A stretch of DNA of 22,294 nucleotides from Thiomicrorhabdus sp. (lineage in GTDB: Bacteria; Pseudomonadota; Gammaproteobacteria; Thiomicrospirales; Thiomicrospiraceae), in contig JAKITH010000005.1 in NCBI GenBank assembly GCA_021648185.1, positions 1-22,294 on the forward strand, in the 5' to 3' direction. The number at the start of each line of letters is the position of its first letter. Within the stretch, counting starts at the first letter, position 1. Below the pieces are notes generated by a model. It worked only from the letters and a program-made list of their open reading frames with translations. It searched no databases and was not told where the DNA came from. Below are positions 16,657 to 22,294 of the stretch, in pieces. The translations under genes and the position numbers were made by a program.

Positions 16657-16661
16657 GGGAG
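16657..16661 (+). promoter_or_regulatory. Ribosome-binding site that decides the cheW start
   Basis: GGGAG lies 7 bases before the GTG at 16669. The upstream in-frame ATG at 16639 has no such site, so GTG is preferred. Further upstream, GTTTGATAT occurs twice (16607-16615 and 16620-16628) around the probable promoter. Confidence 0.6.
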
Positions 16662-16668
16662 CCTCAAA

Positions 16669-17235
16669 GTGTCAGAATCAAAACAAGAGTTTTTAACCTT
16701 TGAAATTGGAACAGAAGAGTACGCCGTTGAAATTCTTCGTGTACAAGAGATTCGTGGTTGGGAAAACCCCAGTCCTTTGCCCAGCGTACCGAATTTTGTA
16801 AAAGGTGTTGTTAATTTACGTGGAACCGTTGTTCCAATCATTGATTTACGTGAAAAATTTAATTTAGCAGTGAGTTATGACGATACCACCGTGGTCATTG
16901 TTGTGCATGTAATCACCAGTTCAGGTGAGCGTATTGTTGGCCTTGTGGTCGATGCGGTATCCGATGTACACTCTTTTGATATGTCTAAACTGCAGCCAGC
17001 ACCAGATATTTCATCTTCATTACAAAATCAGTTTGTGGTGGGTTTGGGTACCATTGAAGAGCAGATGGGGTTAGGAAATGGTGGGCGACCAACCTCAGAT
17101 AAAGCGTCGCAAAGCAAATCACATGGTCAAATGGTGATTTTAATTGATATTGATAAACTGGTTTCTGAAGGGCTTATTGAGTCCATTGTGAGCGAGGACT
17201 CAAATAGTTGGACGGCCTCAACGGAAAATGGTTAG
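16669..17235 (+). CDS. cheW: Chemotaxis coupling protein CheW
   Basis: From GTG 16669 the protein has 188 residues and is a single CheW domain: QEFLTFEIGTEEYAVEILRVQEIRG, then NFVKGVVNLRGTVVPIIDLREKFN, and IVGLVVDAVSDVHSF. CheW bridges methyl-accepting chemoreceptors and the CheA kinase in the cytosol. The chain is slightly longer than E. coli CheW (167), with a Ser/Asn-rich insert after GLGT (roughly residues 131-146) and an extra tail. It stands alone: its neighbours are ygfZ and nadB, with no other che gene in the window, so its partner CheA must be encoded elsewhere. It could serve flagellar chemotaxis or another CheA-type pathway. Confidence 0.93.
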   Translation: MSESKQEFLTFEIGTEEYAVEILRVQEIRGWENPSPLPSVPNFVKGVVNLRGTVVPIIDLREKFNLAVSYDDTTVVIVVHVITSSGERIVGLVVDAVSDVHSFDMSKLQPAPDISSSLQNQFVVGLGTIEEQMGLGNGGRPTSDKASQSKSHGQMVILIDIDKLVSEGLIESIVSEDSNSWTASTENG

Positions 17236-17260
17236 GAGCCTGTCCTAGGACAGGCTCCTA
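17233..17260. repeat. Perfect 28-bp palindrome including the cheW stop codon
   Basis: The half-site TAGGAGCCTGTCCT is followed directly by its exact reverse complement, centred on CCTAGG, so the RNA would form a 12-bp GC-rich stem with a CUAG loop. The first three bases are the cheW TAG stop. There is no T run on either side, so it is not a standard terminator. It could block exonucleases, end transcripts with Rho, or bind a dimeric protein. Confidence 0.85.
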
Positions 17261-17291
17261 GTTATCGAAGGACATACACATGCATTGGTGC

Positions 17292-18914
17292 TTACTTAGG
17301 CCGCAAAATCGTCGGCTTGGCTTTTTTATGCGTGTGAGGGTAGTCTAAATTAAAGTGTAACCCACGGCTCTCTTTGCGTCGTTGGGCGCTCATAATCATC
17401 AGTTCAGATACCAGTAGCAGGTTACGCAGCTCTAATAAATCGCTGGTCAGCGGGTGTTGGCGGTAATATTCATTCACTTCTTTATGTAGATTTCTGAGTC
17501 GTTTTCTGGCGCGTTTTAAGCGATCGTTGCATCGTACAATGCCCACGTAATCCCACATCACTCGACGAATTTCATCCCAATCATGGGTAATTAATATTTT
17601 TTCACTGGGTTCGGTGGTATGCGAGCTGTCCCAAGGCCGAATGGCGTTGTGTGCCTCGGAGTCTTGCACGCCATTGAGTTGATTAAGCTCTTTTTCAATA
17701 CTTTGGTACGCCATTTTGGCAAATACCAGTCCCTCTGCCAAAGAGTTACTGGCCAAACGATTGGCGCCATGAAACCCCGTGTAGGCGACTTCTCCAATGG
17801 CATACAGTCCATTTAAAGAGGTTTTTCCCTCCAAGTTGGCCACCACACCACCACACGTATAGTGTGCAGCGGGTACGACAGGAATCGCTTCTTGGGTAAT
17901 ATCAATGCCTACTTTAAGACAGCGTTCATAAATGGTGGGAAAGTGCTCCTTTATAAAAGAGGTGGGTTTATGTGAGATGTCTAAAAAGACACAGTCAATT
18001 CCGTGTTTTTTCATCTCTTGGTCAATCGCTCTTGCCACAATGTCTCTGGGGGCTAAATCCGCACGCGCATCGTACTGAGACATAAACGGTAACCCATTGG
18101 GCAGTTTTAGAATGGCACCTTCTCCGCGTAACGCCTCAGAGATCAGAAAAGAACGATCTTTAGGGTGGTATAAGCAGGTAGGGTGAAACTGATTAAATTC
18201 CATATTGCCAACCGAACAACCCGCGCGCCATGCCATGGCAATGCCGTCACCAGTAGACGTGTCAGGGTTACTGGTATATAGGTAGGCTTTACTGGCGCCT
18301 CCCGTGGCTAAAATGGTAAAGTGCGCGGCAATATCGTAAATTTTTTGATTGGTTTTATTGAGAACGTACGCCCCTAAACAGTGGTTTTTTTTGCGGTTTA
18401 AAATTAAATCAATGGCAATATGTTCGGGCAATAAGGTAATGTTTGGTGCGTTTTTTACCGCTTTTACCAACGTATTTATAACCGAAAATCCCGTGTGATC
18501 GGCCGCATGAATCACTCGGCGATGGCTGTGGCCTCCTTCCTGAGTTAGGTGGAAAGGAAAACGATTATTGTGGTTGCTTTGTTTGTGTTTGCTAAAAGGA
18601 ACTCCAAGCTCAATTAATTCGCGAATGGCCTCTTTGGCATGAGAAGCCACAACGGTTACCGCTTTTAAATCGCATAACCCCGCGCCCGCGTCTAATGTAT
18701 CTTCTATGTGTGATTCAATGTTATCAAATGGATCCATTACCCCCGCAATACCGCCTTGGGCATAGTTGGTACTGCCTTCGGTAACGTGCGCTTTTGCCAG
18801 TAAAATAACCGAATGGTTCTTAGCCAGCTTTAAGGCCGCCGTTAGCCCAGCAATGCCCGTTCCAATAACGAGCACGTCAGTGGTAAGGCTTTGATTACTT
18901 GTAGAATGAGGCAT
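17292..18914 (-). CDS. nadB: L-aspartate oxidase
   Basis: At 540 residues this equals E. coli NadB. It oxidises L-aspartate to iminoaspartate with FAD, the first step of de novo NAD synthesis, in the cytosol. The FAD-binding GxGxxG is VIGTGIAGLTAALKLA near residue 16. STNYAQGGIAGV, the HRRVIHAADHTG active-site block, FHPTCLYH and EALRGEGA follow, and AAHYTCGGV with the C-terminal helical RRKESRGLHFNLDYP complete the succinate-dehydrogenase-like family pattern. ATG 18914 has an AAAGGA ribosome-binding site. It is divergent from rseC, with a 117-base intergenic region. In enteric bacteria nadB is divergent from rpoE instead. Confidence 0.97.
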   Translation of the reverse strand: MPHSTSNQSLTTDVLVIGTGIAGLTAALKLAKNHSVILLAKAHVTEGSTNYAQGGIAGVMDPFDNIESHIEDTLDAGAGLCDLKAVTVVASHAKEAIRELIELGVPFSKHKQSNHNNRFPFHLTQEGGHSHRRVIHAADHTGFSVINTLVKAVKNAPNITLLPEHIAIDLILNRKKNHCLGAYVLNKTNQKIYDIAAHFTILATGGASKAYLYTSNPDTSTGDGIAMAWRAGCSVGNMEFNQFHPTCLYHPKDRSFLISEALRGEGAILKLPNGLPFMSQYDARADLAPRDIVARAIDQEMKKHGIDCVFLDISHKPTSFIKEHFPTIYERCLKVGIDITQEAIPVVPAAHYTCGGVVANLEGKTSLNGLYAIGEVAYTGFHGANRLASNSLAEGLVFAKMAYQSIEKELNQLNGVQDSEAHNAIRPWDSSHTTEPSEKILITHDWDEIRRVMWDYVGIVRCNDRLKRARKRLRNLHKEVNEYYRQHPLTSDLLELRNLLLVSELMIMSAQRRKESRGLHFNLDYPHTHKKAKPTILRPK

Positions 18915-18981
18915 GGTGTATCCTTTGACGGCAATGATCGTGATGGCAGGAAAATGTCATATTGATTTCATGATTACGGCA

Positions 18982-19012
18982 TTGAGACATCTATTTATTT
19001 AGGTATTATAAT
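18982..19012 (+). promoter_or_regulatory. Sigma-70-type promoter for rseC-mucD
   Basis: TTGAGA (18982-18987) is followed after 16 bases by TATTAT (19004-19009) and after 19 by TATAAT (19007-19012). Either gives a housekeeping-type promoter starting just before the rseC ATG at 19032, with a very short leader. I see no RpoE-type sequence (GAACTT...TCTGA) in this gap. Confidence 0.55.
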
Positions 19013-19031
19013 TTAAAGCATCAATAAAAAT

Positions 19032-19517
19032 ATGGATGAACGAGTGTCAGAGCAAAAAATATTAACCGAGCAGGGGCAAATTATGTCGGTCGAAGAGGGC
19101 TTTGCCTATGTTCAAGTTCAAGTCTCCTCAGGGTGCAATGGCTGTGCCTCCTCATCCAATTGTGGCACCTCTGCTTTGGTAGGGCACTTTAAAGGTGGGG
19201 GGCGGGGGCTAATTAAAGTCAATAACCGTATTCAAGGTCAAGTGGGCGATCAGGTTGTGCTTAAGCTCGACCAGTCTCAACTGGTTAAGCAAGCATTTAT
19301 GGCGTACGGCATTCCGCTGTTGGGTCTGTTTATTTTTGCACTGCTGTTTGGTTGGTTAGGCGCCATGTTAGGGTTAACAGAATCCATGCAAGAGCTGGCT
19401 TCGATTGTTGGCGGGTTTATTGGCGTGGGACTCGGCTGGGGAATCACTCGAAAAATCCATCAACCCGTGTTGCCCGAAATGGTTGAAGTGTTGCCAGCCA
19501 CTGAGACCATTCCTTGA
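19032..19517 (+). CDS. rseC: Sigma-E factor regulatory protein RseC/MucC-like
   Basis: This 161-residue protein has the RseC layout. A cytosolic N-terminal domain carries clustered cysteines (VSSGCNGCASSSNC: Cys35, Cys38, Cys44). Two inner-membrane segments lie at about 90-112 (YGIPLLGLFIFALLFGWLGA) and 120-140 (ASIVGGFIGVGLGWGI), with a short tail after them. RseC family proteins modulate the sigma-E response in E. coli, and related RsxC-associated proteins act in SoxR reduction. mucD follows 55 bases later on the same strand, as in the Pseudomonas algU-mucABCD locus. Here the sigma factor, anti-sigma and rseB genes are missing. No clear ribosome-binding site precedes the ATG; a nearby GTG at 19044 is the alternative. 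Confidence 0.87.
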   Translation: MDERVSEQKILTEQGQIMSVEEGFAYVQVQVSSGCNGCASSSNCGTSALVGHFKGGGRGLIKVNNRIQGQVGDQVVLKLDQSQLVKQAFMAYGIPLLGLFIFALLFGWLGAMLGLTESMQELASIVGGFIGVGLGWGITRKIHQPVLPEMVEVLPATETIP

Positions 19518-19572
19518 AAAAAAAACGGGTAATCCCTATATCTCTTAAAGAGTAAATAAAAAGGACTTTGCC

Positions 19573-21051
19573 ATGAAGAAATGCATGAAAAAAAATGTAC
19601 TGCTGTCGTGCTTAATGGGCGCACTGTTTATGATTCAGCCCATTATCGCTTCAGCAGAGAGTGCCATAAAACCTGTTCCATCTGCGGTAGCATTTGGATT
19701 GCCCAATTTTGTCACCTTGGTGGAAGAAAATCGTCAAGTAGTGGTGAACATCAGCACCACAAAAGAGATCGCTTCTCAACGTCAACTTCCGCCACAGTTT
19801 AAAGGGCTTCCAGATGAAATGTTGCGCTACTTTTTTGGCATTCCCAAAGGAAATCTAGAAGGCTTTAGAGGGCATGGTGACCGTGATCCGCATAAGGGAA
19901 AAAATCGTCCACACTCACTGGGTTCTGGCTTTATTATTAGCAAAGAGGGCTACATCTTAACCAATCATCACGTGGTAGACGGCGCGGATGAAGTGTTAGT
20001 GACGCTATGGAATCGAAAAGAGTTAACCGCAGAAGTCATTGGATCTGACAAACGAACCGATGTGGCACTGTTAAAAATTAAAGCCACCGATCTTCCCGTG
20101 GCTAAAATTGGCTCACGAAAAAACTTAAAAGTAGGGCAGTGGGTCTTAGCGATTGGCGCACCATTTGGCTTAGATTACACCGTAACCCATGGCATTATTT
20201 CGGCACTAGGGCGTGCCTTGCCCAATGACACCTACGTACCGTTTATTCAAACCGATGTCTCCATTAACCCCGGAAACTCAGGAGGGCCACTGTTTAACCT
20301 AGCGGGTGAAGTGGTCGGCATTAACTCACAAATTTACAGCAGCAGCGGTGGCGCAATGGGCTTATCGTTTTCAATTCCCATTGATATTGCCATGAACGTG
20401 GTCGAACAGCTTAAAACTAATGGCGAATTTGTGCGCGGGTATTTAGGCGTGTTAGTGCAAGAAGTCACCAGTGATCTATCAGAATCGTTTGGGTTAGACT
20501 CACCCAAAGGGGCGTTGGTAGGGCAAACCTATCCAGACACACCCGCAGAAAAAGCAGGCATTCAAGCAGGGGATATTATTTTAGAGTTTGATGGCAAAAC
20601 CATTCATAAATCAACCGACCTGCCGCCCATTGTTGGTATTACCCCCATTAATAAAACGGTGGTGGTAAACGTATTGCGCCAAGGCGAATTAAAACAATTT
20701 AAGGTAACCTTGGCCGCGCTAGAAAGTGGTGATTCTAACGTTATCGCCAGACAAACATCTTCTGGTTCTGCCAATAATAAATTGGGAGCAGAAATTAAAG
20801 AGCTGGACAAAGAGACCTTAAACACATTAAAAATTCCATACGGAGTCGGAGTGGTAAAGGTTTATACTGACCCCGCAGAAAGCGCAGGCCTGCAAAGAGG
20901 GGACGTGATTGTCACCATTAACTTTAAAGCCGTTAAGCACCGTAAAGGCTTAAAAAACCTACTGAAATCACTGCCCAAAAATCGCTCGCTTCCCGTGCGA
21001 ATTATTAGAGACGGACGTTCGCTCTTTTTGCCGTTGGTTTTGAAAGAGTAG
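19573..21051 (+). CDS. mucD: Periplasmic serine protease, MucD/DegQ-type HtrA
   Basis: This 492-residue HtrA-family protease has a Sec signal peptide with likely cleavage after ASA near residue 28. The trypsin-like domain shows the catalytic triad as His133 (TNHHVVDG), Asp163 (TDVALLKI) and Ser236 (GNSGGPL). Two PDZ domains follow, at about 287-380 (GYLGVLVQEV, AGIQAGDIILEFDG) and 405-490 (AGLQRGDVIVTIN). It degrades or refolds damaged envelope proteins in the periplasm. The start ATG has an AAAGGA ribosome-binding site. It follows rseC, which matches mucC-mucD order, so I used mucD; degP or degQ are equally possible names. An insert-rich loop (GHGDRDPHKGKNRPH, 100-114) precedes the protease core, as in DegP/MucD. 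Confidence 0.94.
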   Translation: MKKCMKKNVLLSCLMGALFMIQPIIASAESAIKPVPSAVAFGLPNFVTLVEENRQVVVNISTTKEIASQRQLPPQFKGLPDEMLRYFFGIPKGNLEGFRGHGDRDPHKGKNRPHSLGSGFIISKEGYILTNHHVVDGADEVLVTLWNRKELTAEVIGSDKRTDVALLKIKATDLPVAKIGSRKNLKVGQWVLAIGAPFGLDYTVTHGIISALGRALPNDTYVPFIQTDVSINPGNSGGPLFNLAGEVVGINSQIYSSSGGAMGLSFSIPIDIAMNVVEQLKTNGEFVRGYLGVLVQEVTSDLSESFGLDSPKGALVGQTYPDTPAEKAGIQAGDIILEFDGKTIHKSTDLPPIVGITPINKTVVVNVLRQGELKQFKVTLAALESGDSNVIARQTSSGSANNKLGAEIKELDKETLNTLKIPYGVGVVKVYTDPAESAGLQRGDVIVTINFKAVKHRKGLKNLLKSLPKNRSLPVRIIRDGRSLFLPLVLKE

Positions 21052-21081
21052 GCATTTGTTATTTTTGGATGATTTCATAGT

Positions 21082-21154
21082 GGGGGGTGAAATTTTATCC
21101 CCCTCCTTATCTTGCCAAAAACACAAGTAACCGACCATTACAGATCGGTTTTCA
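21082..21154 (+). terminator. Hairpins downstream of mucD
   Basis: Two stem-loops lie past the mucD stop. G6 (21082-21087) faces C5 (21099-21103) across an A/T-rich loop. Then AACCGA (21129-21134) pairs with TCGGTT (21145-21150), with the stem ending in TTTTC. The second is the likelier terminator, though its 10-base loop and short T run are modest. Confidence 0.4.
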
Positions 21155-21226
21155 GCCTAAAAATTCTGTTTAAGGTGTCCCCCTTTTCCTTATATCGCGT
21201 TTCTAAGAGTGGATTTGGGGTGTTAA

Positions 21227-21288
21227 TTGCATTATTAAACTAGTTGCGCTAGTATTGATACGTATAGGTTATTATTGGTGCAAAGGAG
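21227..21288 (+). promoter_or_regulatory. Promoter, operator-like palindrome and strong ribosome-binding site for the secreted protein
   Basis: TTGCAT (21227-21232) and TAGTAT (21250-21255) are spaced by 17 bases, a plausible sigma-70 pair. Between and over the -10, ACTAG-TTGCG-CTAGT (21239-21253) is a perfect inverted repeat positioned where a repressor could block the promoter. AAAGGAG (21282-21288) lies 6 bases before the ATG, the best ribosome-binding site in the window. Confidence 0.45.
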
Positions 21289-21294
21289 AAGCTC

Positions 21295-21858
21295 ATGAAA
21301 CGATTCATCACGATCGCAAGTTTATTGCTGGCAACGCAAGTAGTAGCAAGCGAAAAAGTCACGTTGGATTACCCAATTCTTAGTATCCCCTCTATTGAGG
21401 TAAACGGAGAGATGGGGGTGTATCAAGATGTTGTGTTTAAACATTCTAGAAGAGGAGGTTGGAAAGTTATCGGCTTTCAACGAAGCCGTCCAGTACAGCA
21501 AATTGCAGAAGCAGAGCTCATTCAAACCCAAGGGTTTCCTGTTCAAATTTTTTTAAAAATCAGCGGTATATTTAATAATAGTTGCCAAACTTTAGGCCGA
21601 ATTGAGCATAAGCTGACTGAAAACTCATTTGATGTCTCTGCTTTTTACAGCGTTGATTCCCAAGATCCAGATCGTTATTGCCTAATGGTCATGGTACCTT
21701 TTACCAAAATTATTCCACTCCCCGTATACGGTCTATCTGCTGGTACTTATCATTACGCAATAAATGGTAATTTTGCAGGAAGCTTTAGCCTAGCCAAAGA
21801 TAACTTTTTTTTAGAAAAGCCTTCTTACTCAGTTTTGATCACTGCTGAATCAGAATAA
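21295..21858 (+). CDS. Secreted protein of unknown function
   Basis: This 187-residue protein has a signal peptide (KR, then a hydrophobic stretch to VVA, likely cleaved near residue 18). I cannot assign a function. The C-terminal half, about residues 80-180, has a strand pattern I associate with secreted domains of unknown role: a single Cys in NNSCQTLG, a partner Cys in DRYCLMVMVPF about 34 residues later, then IPLPVYGLSAGTYHYAINGNFAGSFSLAKDN. The two Cys could form a disulfide, and the GLxAGTYxxxINGxxxSFxL block looks like the closing hairpin of a beta-sandwich. This comparison is from memory and should be treated as tentative. It has its own promoter and a strong ribosome-binding site, and no neighbour suggests a partner. 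Confidence 0.75.
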   Translation: MKRFITIASLLLATQVVASEKVTLDYPILSIPSIEVNGEMGVYQDVVFKHSRRGGWKVIGFQRSRPVQQIAEAELIQTQGFPVQIFLKISGIFNNSCQTLGRIEHKLTENSFDVSAFYSVDSQDPDRYCLMVMVPFTKIIPLPVYGLSAGTYHYAINGNFAGSFSLAKDNFFLEKPSYSVLITAESE

Positions 21859-21899
21859 AAATTTTAAAGGAAAATAGGTAGTAACTATTCAGCGTAATT

Positions 21900-21943
21900 A
21901 AAAAAATCTCGTAACGGTTTAGATTGTTCCTGAATCGTTACGA
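21900..21943 (-). terminator. Rho-independent terminator reading leftward
   Basis: TCGTAACG (21909-21916) pairs with CGTTACGA (21936-21943). The stem continues inward for six more pairs, two of them G-U, to give about 14 pairs around a 7-base loop. On the minus strand the stem is followed by GA and seven T (the A7 at 21900-21906). On the plus strand no T run follows. It should end a transcript entering from the right. Confidence 0.7.
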
Positions 21944-21955
21944 CTAAAAATCTAA

Positions 21956-22023
21956 AAGGGGACGGCTTTACCTAAGCTTGAATCCTTATTCGAATGTGTT
22001 GCACTTGCAACTTGAATTCAAGC
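21956..22023 (+). pseudogene. Possible 3' remnant of an insertion sequence
   Basis: An in-frame string of about 20 codons ends ALPKLESLFECVALAT and a TGA at 22013-22015. The final VALAT-stop reminds me of the ends of IS30-family transposases, but this is recollection, not a match. The frame is closed by a stop just upstream, so at most a fragment survives. Palindromes surround it: GCTTGAAT (21976-21983) with ATTCAAGC (22016-22023), ATTCGAAT (21988-21995), GTTGC-ACTT-GCAAC (21998-22011) and CTTGAATTCAAG (22011-22022). Confidence 0.25.
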
Positions 22024-22107
22024 AAGAACTCTTAAAATGGATTTTTTAGGTTAAAAACAGTTTTTTTATGGTAGTATTAAAGGTATTAATAGAAAGATGG
22101 GACGGGT

Positions 22108-22133
22108 ATTAAAGGGGGGCGGTATCCTTTAAT
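22108..22133 (+). repeat. Hairpin with perfect 8-bp stem
   Basis: ATTAAAGG (22108-22115) and CCTTTAAT (22126-22133) pair around a 10-base G-rich loop. The following bases (TTCTTGTT) are T-rich but not a clean run, so a terminator role is uncertain. The left arm belongs to the repeated decamer GTATTAAAGG. Confidence 0.5.
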
Positions 22134-22294
22134 TTCTTGTTATGTAGATAAAGTATTTTTTAATCAATGGTTTACGGGGTTTTTACAGGTGATGATGAAG
22201 TCACTTTCTGGTATTGTTTGAAATTACACCTTGAACCCTTAATTAGGGGGGGGAATTTCAATCCAAAAGATTTCGGGACTAAACACAAAGCTAA

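Larger units (their letters stand above)
21859..22294. other. 436-base stretch without a convincing complete gene
   Basis: It holds a minus-strand terminator (21900-21943), a possible insertion-sequence remnant (about 21956-22023), the direct repeat GTATTAAAGG (22074-22083 and 22106-22115) and a hairpin (22108-22133). A G8 tract (22246-22253) lies inside an inverted repeat, TTGAAATT (22218-22225) with AATTTCAA (22254-22261). An open frame from ATG 22167 (MVYGVFTGDDEVTF...) stays open for 42 codons to the edge, but has no ribosome-binding site and no family I recognise. I do not call it a gene. Confidence 0.6.

Noticed and set aside
16639..16668. Upstream ATG at 16639 as the cheW start.
   Set aside because: It lacks a ribosome-binding site. 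The GTG at 16669 has GGGAG at good spacing and gives a normal CheW N-terminus.
21998..22011. GTTGC-ACTT-GCAAC as part of an integron attC site.
   Set aside because: The attC consensus core sites (RYYYAAC and GTTRRRY) are not present in the required arrangement, and no integrase is seen.
1..22294. CRISPR arrays, tRNA or rRNA genes.
   Set aside because: Reading both strands I saw no regularly spaced repeats of CRISPR type, no tRNA cloverleaf pattern and no rRNA-like sequence.

Overview
The window looks like a chromosomal core region of a gammaproteobacterium of moderate G+C. Most proteins resemble those of free-living gammaproteobacteria, and several neighbourhoods match classic gammaproteobacterial gene order: lpxH-ppiB-cysS, mltD-gloB-yafS-dnaQ, and nadB next to rseC-mucD. 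A persulfide dioxygenase and a c-type cytochrome lipoprotein suggest sulfur-based metabolism. My best guess is the Thiomicrospira/Hydrogenovibrio/Thiomicrorhabdus group, but this is inference from gene content and style, not a database match.

Layout, left to right. Positions 1-1632 (minus strand) carry two cyclophilin-type prolyl isomerases, one exported and one cytosolic, followed after a terminator by the 5' part of lpxH, which runs off the left edge. cysS (plus) is divergent from them. Next is a minus-strand block gloB-mltD-slt: a glyoxalase II and two different lytic transglycosylases, packed closely enough to be an operon. A YafS-like methyltransferase (plus) converges on dnaQ (minus). 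An FKBP-type isomerase (plus) converges on an ETHE1-like persulfide dioxygenase (minus). hrpA (plus, 1332 codons) and a c-type cytochrome lipoprotein follow, then convergent ygfZ, a stand-alone cheW, and nadB (minus). nadB is divergent from rseC-mucD, the envelope-stress genes, but rpoE, rseA and rseB, which normally sit between nadB and rseC, are absent here. The last gene encodes a secreted protein of unknown function. The final 436 bases hold no convincing complete gene. They contain hairpins, a minus-strand terminator, a possible insertion-sequence remnant, and a short open frame reaching the right edge.

Functionally the window is dominated by housekeeping and cell-envelope work: lipid A synthesis, murein turnover, periplasmic folding and proteolysis, NAD synthesis, replication proofreading and Fe-S cluster maintenance. 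I see no complete novel defence or mobile system. The more unusual signals are the reduced rse/muc locus, a G9 tract inside the slt signal peptide, recurring poly-C/poly-G motifs, a perfect 28-bp palindrome over the cheW stop codon, 18-residue repeats in the cytochrome, and the secreted protein with the structured tail beyond it.
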